Shown in pieces: positions 11,928 through 23,659 of a DNA stretch of 64,000 nucleotides (the stretch's first letter is position 1; each line of letters opens with the position of its first letter). This DNA comes from Azolla pinnata (Eukaryota > Streptophyta > Polypodiopsida > Salviniales > Salviniaceae), in assembly GCA_037176905.1 (NCBI GenBank), contig JBBBWG010000781.1:35338-99337 (forward strand), read 5' to 3'. Below the pieces are notes generated by a model. It saw only the letters and a program-made list of their open reading frames with translations, ran no database searches and was not told the origin of the DNA. A program made the position numbers and the translations under genes.

Positions 11928-13184
11928 CACCAAAAATATCGGCTTGGCTATCTTTACACCACGCTCCTCCGTTAGTCGTACTGTAAGCCAAGGAATCGAC
12001 ATGAGAACCCAACCTCTCGTCTAAAACGATCTTCATTCCCAACTGTTCATGTATTTTATGTCTACAATTTTGGTTTATTTCCAAGCATCCAACTGTTTCT
12101 TCTTCAGCTTGGAAAAAATGCCTTTGCTTGGCTAGCTAGCCTTCTTTCGATCGCAACAGACGACAATTAGCACCCAAGTTAGTCATGCACAATAGCTTCT
12201 ACTTGTGTTTGCTAAATCGGACTCGATTCAAGTCGATTCGAGTCGATCCGATCGATTCAGTAGGCAAATTCAAAGCTGCATGCCCCAAGTTTCAAACCTC
12301 ATAGCTTTGCATATCCCAATGATGGAATCACTGCAGTTGTGATCCCAGAAAACCTCAGCTAGGACACCAGACCTTGGCATCATAAGCAAAATCGAACCAA
12401 TCGTATACATCAATCTTTCACAAGGCAACCTTGCAATTCTCAAACACAAGATCATACACATCGAGAGAATCAGATCACATACATCAATCATCACAAGGCA
12501 ACCTTCCGATTCTCAAGCCAGCAACAGCCTCCTTTGCATTTGCAAATCACAAGTGTCGATCGAATATCAAATGCAGCACCACGACAATCGCCTCAAATTG
12601 AGCATTGTAGTTTTACCGAGGCTGAGCAATCAGCATTTTCCATCTCAGAATCCTAAATCCCGATGATGGAAGCCAAGGAGAATGAGCGAGGGGCTTCGCA
12701 TCGCTCAAAATAGGAACATGGAGACTCTGAAAGCTGCAAAAATGCTAGATAACAATGGGAGAAAAGATTGAGAGGAAAAAAACACATACAACAACCGGCA
12801 TATGATTTACTGTTTGGAAAAAAGGAAAGAGGAGGGAGAGAAGAGTTCCAGCGCCGATTTCATGTTTTCCATTAGGTTTGTCAATAATAAGGGATCAAAT
12901 GCTTAACATATAAGAGAACCCGAAAAACTCTGTAACCGAGCACGTTATTCTTCTGGCTTTCGGTGTATTTACAGACCCAAATAGTTTGGACTCTGGAAGA
13001 AGGAAAAACAACAGAAACAAACAAGACCAGGAAGCATCATCAGGTAAAACAAACAGATCTGCACCAACCTGATGAGAAACACATCGGCTCGAAACAACCC
13101 GAGGTTTTTCTCTGAACACCCGCCATGGTTTGGAAAGTCTTCTTGCGATGCCCGAGGAGAGCATGGTGGTTAAACACAATAGTA
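11928..13184. other. Intergenic / 3' flank of the kinase gene
   Basis: No gene recognised. A short local duplication (ACAAGGCAACCTT, 12420 and 12493) is visible. The part from about 12900 on probably overlaps the 3' UTR of the minus-strand kinase. Confidence 0.4.
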
Positions 13185-13320
13185 GTGACATGGTGGTTGA
13201 AGACCTGGGAAAACATGGTAGTTGGAAGTCCTGGGAGCATGGTAGTTGGAAGTCCTGGGAACACGGTAGTTGGAAGCCCTGGGAACATGGTAGTTGAAGA
13301 GCGTGGTAGCATGGTAAACA
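13185..13320 (+). repeat. About 24-bp minisatellite in the kinase 3' flank
   Basis: CATGGTAGTTGGAAGTCCTGG-like units repeat about five times with small changes. They lie 117-252 bp past the kinase stop codon, so they are probably in its 3' UTR. Confidence 0.8.
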
Positions 13321-13436
13321 CGGTCTCATCGTGGCTCGATCGTGTGGAATCACAGTCGCATTTTGATCGCATGCGAATCGTGGACCCTTCACAGTTAACA
13401 CGGTAGCTTTCGAAAGACTCGGATCCGGCTTTCGCA

Positions 13437-16400
13437 TCACGTTGGAATGCGTTTTTCTCTCCACGCTTCGCCCCATGTCCGAGCTTCCGCAACAGCTTGA
13501 TCCCTCTCTTTCCCCCTCGCGGGAGCTTTCCAGCCTGCATTATCAGCCCCACTCTGAGCACCTCCTCCATCACCAGCATCATCGTCGGGTGCTTGTTGCG
13601 ATCCACCACCAGCAATCTCTGCAGCCACAGCAGAAGCAGCAGCAGCGGTAGCTGTAGCAGCATCTTCCGAAGGCCTAGCTGAAGAAACTGTAGCTGAACT
13701 CGTTCGATTCGGAGTAGACAGAGCAATGTCATTCGCTTGAGAGGCTAGAAAGTTGAGCGCTGTGACCACATCGGCAATCAAGGGCCTTGATGCCGCTTGC
13801 TCGTGCAGACACATGGCTGCCACTGCTAGGGCCTGGAACAATCCCCTCGCAGGATACCGACCTCGGAGCTTCGGATCCACCATCTGCCCAAACTTCCTCC
13901 TGTCTTTGAATAATGGTCTTGCCTGTCAAAAACTCATCGTATACGGAATCAACCGTGATTTCGTAACCAGGCTTGAATCAAAAACATAGAGGATCTAGCT
14001 TAAACATTACATACAAAAAGGACCCATAATCTAAATATGTAATTGTTCCATATTATGATTGCAGTGCCCTCGTTTTGCATCGTTTGTCCCACAAAATAAC
14101 CGCAAGTGATCACATGTTTTCCATCCCTTGTATCCTCAATGGTTTTTAGTCAGAATGTGTTATGATGCTATTTCCAATGCTGAAAATATGTGAATCCCCC
14201 CTTAGCTCATGTGACGTTTTCAGGATTTCGATATACAAAACAAATGGCAAACAACAGTAATGATCAATTCCTCCAGTAAGAACAGAGTTGCAATGCTACC
14301 ACAGAAACACTGCATTTTACAAGGAGGATTTATAGTTGGTTTGACTCTATCTTCCCCGTTAGAAAGGATCTTCAATCATTTTGCTTGAGCTTCAATCCAA
14401 TACAAACAAGGCGATCCTTCATGCAACTAAAACAGACCAATATAGACTTAAATCTCATGTGCCATTTGGTTTTGGCAGATGCGAAGCCACATATTCTTTC
14501 TCATCTCCAAATCTATAACACCTCATCCATAAACTTTCAAATTTAAGACTATCAAGGTATCGTTGTGTACCCTCTTAGTTGGCCAATGCTGGCTGCCTAA
14601 TGTCTAGCTCACCTCGAGAAGGAAACTATGACGAAACTCCACAACTCACAGCCTTTGTAAGGTTACCACAAGCAACTTTGTGCATCCAGCCACTAAATTG
14701 CCTAACATTGTTACCAATGGTGCTGGGTTTTAGAGTTTACTCGTACAAAACCAGGGTAAAAAGGAACATCAGCGGACATGTTTTATGCTATCTGCATCCA
14801 AGAAATTTCTTTTATAAAAAAATCTTCACATTCACAATGCATGAAAACCATGCTCAGCAAGCCTATTCATATCTGCACATTTGATGACCATGTTTTCTGC
14901 ATGTTTGAATTTACCTTGAACAGTCAGACGTGGACAACAAGACATGCACCACCCTACATGGCTGGTGTAAAGGACAGTGAATAGGGTATAAAAATAATAT
15001 ATATTTTGTCGTGACCATAAAGAGTAATGCAATAAAATTGATGATTCGTTGGGAATGTGATACCAGCCTGAATGACATTTGTGATTCTTCTTTAGGTGAA
15101 GACATGCACCACCATTGAAGGGTGGTGTAAAGTACAGCAAATACAATATGCAAGCGGATATATGGTATGACATGGTATAAAGAGTATGGAATGAAATTGA
15201 GAATTTGCTTGGGTATATCATACAAATGTGAGCCTGAATGTTAAATGGTGTTCATAAAGAGCATGAAATGAGATTGACAATTCTCTGGACATGTCATAGC
15301 AATGTGAGCCTGAATGTCAATGAGGAGAAAGAGGAATCAATTATAATTCTTGTCTCAGCCATTGGATAGCAGGGATTAAAGGAGTGTATGTTCCAAAGTT
15401 TCTTACCTCAGTAAAAGCGGGCTAGTGAGCACAAGGGGGGAAAGTTCACATGAGGAATCCTCAATAACTTCAGATCATCAAAACACAAGTTGAAACAGAG
15501 GTATGCTGAGAATCCTTTGATACATTTACTAAAGTGGACCAATACCACTTTCTGGTTAGGAAATTTTTGAACCTCAGCAACAACTGACTAGATAACATAT
15601 TTGTACTGAGCTTGTTGGAGCTCTTGGGAGAGTTCCAGCAAAATCATTCAATGCCAGATTCATTCTGAGGTTTGAGGCATCATCCTCTTTTCCATTAATA
15701 TAGATTTGCAGGCAAAAGCTGGTTTCTGCAAAGTCATCAATGAAGGGACTAGCAATGGGTCCCTTCTACTGACAAACCACAATTATAGTGGCTAAAACAA
15801 ATTGTCAATGATTGGAGAAAGGCTTCCGGTATTTCAAACTTGCAATAGCTATGAAAGCTTTGACCAGTGTACAAATTCACGATTGTCTTGATCAGGATTA
15901 AGATATCTGTATTTGATTGTTACGCTATCACTGAGTTGGAATAGAATGTTTCCATTTGAAAACTATGTGTTGTTCTGTGATAATCACAAAGTTGGAATAG
16001 AACATTTCCTTTCAAAAACTATGTAGTTCTGTGACAACCAGCTATCGACCTTTCAATGGTCTGAAACCATGACGTAGGTTACTAGTTCAGACTAGCTTCA
16101 ATCAGGTTAACCGGAAACATAAATGTATACATCTTCTAGTTGCCAAATATAAGGATATTGACAATAGTCAAAATAAACGGACCATATCAAAGGGAAGACC
16201 TAAGGTATATATTTGGTTTGTCTTGGGCAATATCCTTAACCTATCACTGAGTGTTGAAAAGAATATTTACTTTCAAGAAAATGATAGTTTGGTGGATTTC
16301 AACGATCTTAAATCATAGCAAAGGCTATAAGTTCGGACTAAGCTTGGTCGAGGCAACCAGAAACACACTAAAACAGCCGATCAGATGTAAGAATAAATGA

Positions 16401-19400
16401 ACAAACAGGAAAATTGACTACAATCAGAATAAATTGACCATGTCAAAAAGAAGGAAGGTCTTTGGAAGGTATATACTGGTTTTCATTGGGAAACGCCTTC
16501 AGCAATTAATTCCTTTCTTTGTTGGATTTTTGTCATCTTATTTCTAATTTTACTTCATTTTGAGATCTACAAATATACTGCAAAAATAGATGGTCTTAGA
16601 GAGACAATGCTGCATCATGCCTGATGCAAAATATGACTACGTCAATGACAGTGTTGAACTTGAGAAACGACTTCAGCGATTGAATTCGTTTCTTTGTTGG
16701 ATTTCCATCCTTAATTTCTCGTTTTACTTCATTTTGAGATATTCAAACGTACAAGGAAAGTAGATGGCTTTTGGATGGCAATGCTGCGTCAAATCTGTTG
16801 CAAAATATGACCATGTTGGCAACTATTTGTATTCAAAGTTAGAATATCTATATGCCTCTCTTATGACATTGACCATCAACATCAATCACACCAGAGGAAA
16901 ATCTACAAAGTTATTACCAAAAGGATAACAAGGCTACTAGTGTCTCATCATAATGCTTATTGCTTTGATACTTGCTGCAATACTGATACAGTTTTGCCAA
17001 TATGTACAGTATTATGGTCATATAACATGGCATCAGCATGTCCAAGTTTGCAAAACAACGTCAAAGGTCAGACATGAGATTCCTATTTTCATGTCAACTA
17101 TACCACCACTATCAAATATATATTTCATAAAAGCCAATCAAGTCATTAAAGTGCAGTAATGAACAATATCCTGTTAACAGGTCAACTTACAAAAACAGCT
17201 TAAGATAGTATAAGGCTGTACTAGAGATTTGACAAATAATAGAATAGGGAAACAGCCTACTCCTTCAAATGAGACTTGGAAGGCTTTGGCAGACACAAAA
17301 ATGTAATTATCACCCACATAAGTTGACAAAAGAAGCATAACTAGAAACATGAAAAAGGTAACAGTCATTTTAGAAATCTTACCCATGCAACTAGATTATG
17401 CTCGCCTGATGGTCTTGTTTGGTCAATTGCCTGTCTTCCTGTTATTAGCTCCAGCAACACAACCCCGAAACTGTACACATCTGACTTCATTGTTAACTGA
17501 CCCGTCATTGCATATTCAGGAGCACAATAACCATAGGTTCCCATCACTCGTGTGGAAACATGTGACTTGTCCCCTACTGGCCCAAGTTTCGCGAGTCCGA
17601 AATCGGACAATTTTGGATGAAAATCATTACCAAGGAGTATATTGGAAGACTTCAAATCCCGGTAAATTACTGGTGGCTTTGCAATATCATGCAGATGCTC
17701 TAGACCTTTTGCAGCACCAGCAGCTATTTTCATGCGTGTCTTCCAATCCAATGGTTCTTTATCCGCAGGAAGATCTGTTTAAATTTTGAGTAACATATGA
17801 ATTGTAAGCAATAAGAACATCACCATTACTAAAAGAAAGTGTATTTTATCTATCAAATACTTTTTAGAACTTCATTTAGAAAGCATTCCATGCATTGCGT
17901 GTATTTAACATATTCCAACCATTCTACATACTTAACAAGTATTTTACATTTCCAAAAATCACAAGTAGAACATAAGTAAAAATTAAACTTTGTCCAAAAA
18001 AAAATGAGGTGCTTCATTGAGCATAGCTTCCAGCATAATCTTTTGATTATGCGAATTTATCATATGGTAGTGGTATAAAGGAGATACTAAATCAATCAAA
18101 TTAAGTAAATTAATCGTTAAATGCAAACAATTATAAGGATTATTTAATGTATTCTATGTATCTGGCATACTTTGTCCTTAAAATACAATAATCGAAGCAT
18201 TGTGAAGTAAAAAAGGCATTAAAATACTTAGCATAAGTGATTTACATGTATCGTATGTTAAGAACTTTACAACTATAGTTCAAGCATCAAGCATACAAGC
18301 TGTCTATCAAGCCATAATGGAAAAAAAAAATGCATACTCATCTGTATTCGTTACATATAGTAAGGGATTCGTCTTGATCTTACCATGCAAGTGATCCTCC
18401 AAGGATCCCAATGCCATAAATTCGTATACAAGGAGCCGTTGATCACCTTCAGCACAATACCCGATAAGATTCACAAGATTTTCGTGTTGCAAAAGGCTAA
18501 GCATCAACACCTCCACCAGAAATTCCCTGTTCCCTTGCAACCCATTTCTGTTAAGTTTCTTAATTGCAACAACCTGCATGATATTATTCACAATGAAAAA
18601 CAGAAGATCATGCTCCTTGAATACCCAGACAGAAAAAGCCATGAGGGTTTTTACTTCCTCTTTTTATGCTAAGCTCACACCTGACCATCATTCAAATAGC
18701 CTTTGTAAACAGGTCCGAATCCACCTTCACCGATCAAGCAATCTTCCCTAAAGTTTTGCGCAGCTGCAGCAAGTTCACTGAATGTGAATGTATGTGCCCT
18801 GATATTCAAGCCATGAGGTATTCCATTTGTGGGCGTTTCAGCTACTCTTGAACCAGATTCCGAAGAATCTTTTGCTTTTTCTGATGGAGCTGCAGAGTTT
18901 GTATGATCTGAAGAAAGAGATGCCTCTGTTCGATTCAAACAGCATAAGCAAATAGATCTAGCTATTCTTCTTGGGAGAAGCAGAATGAATTTCATTTTAA
19001 AACAGAACAGAAGCATTGCGTCTGTTGCAACGTTCACAAACAAACATCTTGTTTTATTTCCTTTTTTTTCCAAATTCTCTAGCCATACATTGATGTCACA
19101 AAAAGCTATTAGATCTCGCCCTTCTTACGAAGCAGAAAAATTCAAACATCATAGCTCAAATAAGAAGAATCGCATTTCCATACCAACAGCTAACCTCTAT
19201 CCATGCGAAGCAGAAGAAGATGATTCTTAACAGTTCTGTTCCGAAAGAATTGCTCTGTGTTTCAAGCAGTTTCTCCATAAACAGGAATAGAATCGTGAAA
19301 CAAAGGAGAAAAGACGGAAACTTGAAGGGAGCTCTGCGACATACCCGGTTGAATCTTCCCAGCAGCGGTATGTTTGGCATTACCATGGCGACTGTGTGAT

Positions 19401-19480
19401 CCATTTTCGCGTTCTTCCTTCTCTTTCTTACTCTTCTTGCTCTTCTCGTTCTGAGAGCCGTAGCAGGTGAAGCACCCCAT
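13437..19480 (-). CDS. PBS1: PBS1-like receptor-like cytoplasmic kinase (RLCK VII), 5 exons
   Basis: Exons on the minus strand are 19345-19480, 18681-18925, 18384-18573, 17383-17774 and 13437-13922 (482 aa); phases agree at every junction. The start is the MGCF Met at 19480, not an upstream in-frame Met, because MGCxxC is the N-myristoylation/palmitoylation signal of this family. Kinase motifs: Gly loop GEGGFG (111-116), VAIK Lys 132, Glu 148, YRDLKSSN (228-235), DFG (248-250). The loop GDKSHVS (258-264) equals the site at which AvrPphB cuts Arabidopsis PBS1. The C terminus keeps the [16 protein letters not shown] block. The SEMPH segment of Arabidopsis PBS1 reads QTRPS here. Family role: a plasma-membrane kinase in pattern-triggered immunity. 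The exon 2 acceptor is uncertain: 18926 or an in-frame site 18 bp on. The last intron is 3,460 bp, against 100-700 for the others. The tail (380-470) is Ala/Ser/Gly-rich. Confidence 0.93.
13923..17382 (-). other. Large last intron of the PBS1-like gene
   Basis: 3.46 kb between a GTAAGA donor and a TTTGACAG acceptor. It holds local near-duplications (GACATGCACCACC blocks at about 14943 and 15103; GTGAGCCTGAATGT at 15227 and 15303; related 100-200 bp stretches at 15900-16050 and 16490-16740) but no gene that I recognise. Confidence 0.6.
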
Positions 19481-19978
19481 GGAAAAGGCAGGAGACCAGG
19501 AACCAAAATGAGAAGAGAAACGAGCAAGGGGGGGGGGGGAGGACGACTCCAAGGAACTTGAATAGAGCTCGGAATTCTCTGCGCCCCTAGCTCCCGGAGC
19601 AGAAGCACCAGGTCCTGATCAGAGAGCGGAAAGGCAGGGGTATCCTGAGCGTGTGGGCCACAGCCGGGCGGTGGAGAGGCATCAAGAAGGCAGAGTCCTG
19701 GCGATGGTGCTTCACATTTGACTTCCTTTCCTCTCCTTTCCTCTCCTTTCCTTTCCTTTCCTTTCCTTTGGACTTGGGTGAGAGAGACTCGATGGGGAGC
19801 TGAAGAGGGGGGGGAAGAAGGGGAAGCAGAGAAGAAGCAGAAGAAGGAGCAGGAAGCAGGAAGCAGGAAGCAGGAAGAAGGAAGAAGGAAGAAGGAGCAG
19901 AAGAGATTTTGCTTTTCTGTGTCGTCTGAGAGTTGCGTGTTGTTGTGGGCGAAACGAAGAAGAAGAAGAAGAAGATGT
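19481..19978 (-). promoter_or_regulatory. Upstream leader of the PBS1-like gene, pyrimidine-rich on the sense strand
   Basis: The plus strand shows (CCTTT)n at about 19726-19770 and GAAGAAG/AGCAGGA runs at 19806-19978. The sense (minus) strand is therefore strongly CTT/CTCC-rich over most of 160 bp, a common plant 5' leader feature. A (G)10 run is at 19530-19540. Confidence 0.4.
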
Positions 19979-20800
19979 TTGAAAAAAACACAACAGAGAG
20001 AGAATCAAGAAAGAGAATCAAGAGAGAGAAGAGGGAGCTGAGAGAGGGAATCAAGAGAGAGGGAATCAAGAGAGAGAATCAAGAGAGAGAAGAGGGAGCT
20101 GAGAGAGGGAGTCAAGAGAGAATCAAGAGAGAGAAGAGGGAGCTGAGAGAGGGAATCAAGAGAGAGAATCAAGAGAGAGAAGAGGGAGCTGAGAGAGGGA
20201 ATCAAAAGAGGGAATCAAGAGAGAGAAGAGGGAGCTGAGAGAGGGAATCAAGAGAGAGAATCAAGAGAAAGAAGAGGGAGCTGAGAGAGGGAATCAAAAG
20301 AGAGAATCAAGAGAGAGAAGAAGGAGCTGAAAGAGGGAATCAAGAGAGAGAATCAAGAGAGAGAAGAGGGAGCTGAGAGAGGGAATCAAAAGAGAGAATC
20401 AAGAGAGAGAAGGAGCTGAAAGAGAGAATCAAGAGAGAGAAGAGGGAGCTGAGAGAGGGAATCAGGAGAGAGAATATAGAGAGAGAAGAGGGAGCTGAGA
20501 GAGGGAATCAGGAGAGAGAATCAAGAGAGAGAAGTGGGAGCTGAGAGAGGGAATCAAGAGAAAGAAACAAGAGAGAGAAGAGGGAGCTGAGAGAGAGAAT
20601 CAAGAGAGAAGAGGGAGCTAAGAGAGAGAATCAAGAGAGAGAAGGGAGAACTAGTTAGAAGAGAATTGAGAGAGAGAATCAAGAGATCAGAGAAGAGAGA
20701 GAAGAGAGGATTGAGAGAGAGGGAATCAGGAGATCAGAAGAAGAGAGGAATCAGGAGAGAATCAAAAGCCCGAAGAAGAAGAAGAAGAAGAAGAAGAAGC
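19979..20800 (+). repeat. Purine minisatellite, GAGAGA/AATCAA/GGGAGCTGA units
   Basis: About 800 bp are almost free of pyrimidines on the plus strand. They are built from shuffled words GAGAGGGAATCAAGAGAGAG and AAGAGGGAGCTGA, with periods near 30-60 bp and frequent skipping. It ends in (GAA)8 at about 20773-20798. It lies 0.5-1.3 kb upstream of the kinase start. Frames through it give only Arg/Glu/Lys or Ser/Leu repeats. Confidence 0.92.
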
Positions 20801-21526
20801 TTCTGCTGTGAAACTTGCTGCTGAGAGCAAGTTCCGAGAGAAACGGAGAGAAATCACATTATCTGATCATCAGCCTCTCCATCTTTTATTCTGCCCCCAG
20901 CAGCTCCGATTTTGCGAAGCCAGACCGATAAAGAAGTTGATGATAAATGAAAGGAGAAACGGAGCTAGATCAATGATCTTAACTGCCCATCTGAGCATCG
21001 TGGGTGAATCCCATAAGAGGTTCGAATTCGACAAGGTCTAACAACAACAGCTCAACGCTTCGGATGATTGACAAGAGCCATTAAAGTTGGGAGTATAGCC
21101 CCGTCTGCTGCTTCTAGATCTGCACTCCGTGCAAAAGACATATCGAAGCTTGATTGATGAACCTTAAAGGCAAAGAATGATTGAATGATTGATAAAAACC
21201 ATGCGGATTCCACCTCGTCTGTTAATCGACAAAACTTGCTAACGTTGTCTTCGACGATCTTGCTACAACTAAACCGCTCCCTTTTGGAGAGCTGCATCGA
21301 GGCAAGCATTCAGTTCCGCTTACTGCAAATGAAGCTACTCGCTTCTCAGCTTCGGAGCTTCCTTTCGTGCCATTTTTCTAATCGATTCTCAATTGAAGCA
21401 ATGTGCTGCTAGCAGGCTCGACCCGTTTTGAGTCGGAAGCTCGCAGTATTGCATAGTGCTTGGCATTGGTGCAGTAGAGCTAAAATCTTCTCATAGATCT
21501 CTTGCAACAATCTAAATAATTGTTAA
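20801..21526. other. Unassigned; may continue the copia relic
   Basis: No intact frame. The stretch just left of 21527 could be eroded reverse transcriptase or RNase H sequence of the relic that follows, but no motif is legible. Confidence 0.3.
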
Positions 21527-21952
21527 GTGAATTATCAGAACCCCCGGCTAAACATGCGATGGACTAGATCGTACCTTGATCGGAGTTTAATGCGATGCAC
21601 GTGCTTGGAGCAAGAGTCTCCCTCCATATGCAGTCAAGGAATCGACATCCAATGCAGTCGAGGAGGTGATTCGGCTTATAAGCTCATAAATTTGCGTCTA
21701 CTACTTCAAACCAGACTCTCTCCACGAATAGCGATTAGCCAAGAAGTTGTTGATTTGGCCCGAAAACATGGGCGCATAACTCGGCATCCCAAACATATCA
21801 AAGGCAAGTCAGATACGAACGACTTCATTCGAGAACGTGTATCGAGGAAGTCATCAACAGAATCTCGACCGCTGAACGCATTTTCGGATGCAGCAACAAA
21901 AGGTCATCTGAAAGCCGATTCCAAACCTTCGGCCTTGTTTCGGTCGACTTGA
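21527..21952 (+). pseudogene. Decayed Ty1/copia RNase H C-terminus
   Basis: A 141-codon frame keeps the order of landmarks of the copia polyprotein end: an IAISQEVVDLARKHG segment where copia has the (N)xSAIALAKN stretch, then HPKHIKG and FIRERV at the place of the TKHID...FIRE block, then an AFSDAATKGHLKADSKPSAL segment like the ADIFTK(A/P)L tail. The conserved DNQSA Asp and many core residues are gone. The frame is short and no upstream reverse transcriptase is legible, so this is a relic. A PPT/LTR-like junction follows 90 bp later, which supports the call. Confidence 0.5.
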
Positions 21953-22035
21953 CTTGCATCACACATAATCTATCGATCTATCTATATACAAATACATAAA
22001 AATTCTAGAATCTCATTTGGGTAGATGCCCATTAT

Positions 22036-22300
22036 TGGGGAGTGTTGAATTTGTGGCCTAAAAGATGATGGTCATATGCAACTTTTTTCCCCATTTGGAG
22101 TCATACCATTAGGATTAGCTATTTATGTCAATGCCACAAGGGAACCTTGAAGTGCTTGATATGGAAAGAGGACATCCATTGATGACAAAAAAGAGAGTTC
22201 TTGCCAAGACAAGGGTGAAAGATAAAATAAGGCTGATAAAGATCCGGAACAATAGAAGAGAAGAAAGAATGGGAGACAAACCCAACTCTTAACTGGGTAT
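22036..22300 (+). mobile_element. Putative polypurine tract and start of a copia 3' LTR
   Basis: TTGGGGAG at about 22037-22044 is followed by TGTTGAATTTGTGG, the usual plant copia PPT followed by the LTR 5'-TG. The LTR 3' end and a target duplication were not found, so the right limit given is arbitrary. Confidence 0.4.
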
Positions 22301-22884
22301 CTCACTAATCGCGGTTTTCTTTTTGTTCACTAATCGGTGTATATGTTTACTGGGAAGCAAAGACAAACCCTGATCAGGATAAGCTCGACAATGACTTGAC
22401 ATCATTAAACTGCAAAAATATGTGTGGACAACTTTGGATTGCCGGATCCAGCTCTAAACGATCAAGACCAACGCATCTGGCATATCCTCAGCTCGACACA
22501 ATCGAGATCGTGGTAGTACATTAATTATGGCCAAGTGCAGGCCATTAGCAAGCAACACTTGATCAAAGACATCCTTCAAAGATATGAAGAACCAAGAGAA
22601 AAAGGGCTCGCGGGTTAGTGATTAGATGAACTTGTTCCTCTGCTAACTGTTCTGTGGGATGATGGCAGAGTAATGGTCAAAGGTGGATGAAGATATGGAG
22701 TTAAAGCCTCGACTCTGTTCTGTTTTGCGATGTAGCATTGCTGCTTTAGCTTCTCGTGGAAGAGGTTGCATCCACTTAACCGCAAACTGAGATCTCAAAA
22801 CCGAAGTTGGAAATCGCTTGAGTGTTCAGACTGCTGGATCGGTCGAGATCACAGATGCAAAGAGCAATCGGCAGGAATACTTGT
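22301..22884. other. Unassigned
   Basis: No gene, RNA or element domain recognised. It may include the rest of the putative LTR. Confidence 0.3.
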
Positions 22885-23655
22885 GTCATTATGGTTGTAG
22901 GGTGAGGCATGGCAGGAGAACGTTTTTCAATGGACCAAATTGTAGACTGATCGACATAGACTGATCCAAAATGATATTGTCCAAATTGATAGAGTATATA
23001 AGGCACATCGATTGAAATTCGAAGTACATGAGGCATTGCGATTGAAATTTGAAGTATATGACACCGTCAGATTGAGATCTGAAGTATATAAGACATTGCG
23101 ATTGAAATTTTAGAAGTGCCCACAAAAGAATGGAAGTGCAAAGCTTTTTGCTTGATCTTAGCAACCACCACATTGTGATTGAAACTTTGAAAGTGTATAA
23201 GACATTGTGATTGGAAATGTTTGAAAGTGCCCACAAAAGGATGGAAGAGCAAAGCTTCTGATAGATCTTAGCAACCCCCACATGGTGATTGAAATTTTGA
23301 AGTATATAAGAGTATACGAGACATTGTGATTGAAATTTGAAGTAGATTATGAGACATTGTGATTGAAATTTGAAGTATATTATCAGACATTGTGATTGAA
23401 ATTTGAAGAATATTATGAGACATTGTGATTGAAATTTGGAGTATATAAGACATTGTGTGATTGAAATTTGAAGTATATTATGAGACATTGTGATTGAAAA
23501 TTTGAAGCATATAAGACATTGTGTGATTGAAATTTGAAGTATATTATGAGACATTGTGATTAAAATTTGGAGTATATAAGACATTGTGTGATTGAAATTT
23601 GAAGTATATTATGAGACATTGTGATTGAAAAAATTTGAAGTATATAGGACATTGT
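22885..23655 (+). repeat. About 33-60 bp tandem repeat array (GACATTGTGATTGAAATTTG)
   Basis: ACATTGTGATTGAAATTTGAAG recurs more than a dozen times with spacers of TATATAAG or TATATTATGA. Longer variants carry a GTGCCCACAAA(A/G)G block that links it to the next array. Confidence 0.9.
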
Positions 23656-23659
23656 GACT

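Noticed and set aside
19481-19552. Upstream in-frame Met (MESSSPPP) of the kinase
   Set aside because: It would bury the MGCxxC lipidation signal that this kinase family needs at its N-terminus.
19933-20238. Arg/Glu/Lys repeat frames
   Set aside because: Translation of the purine minisatellite.
22889-23584. 231-codon frame on the minus strand
   Set aside because: The peptide is the translated tandem repeat (SQCLIIYFKFQ units); no protein family.
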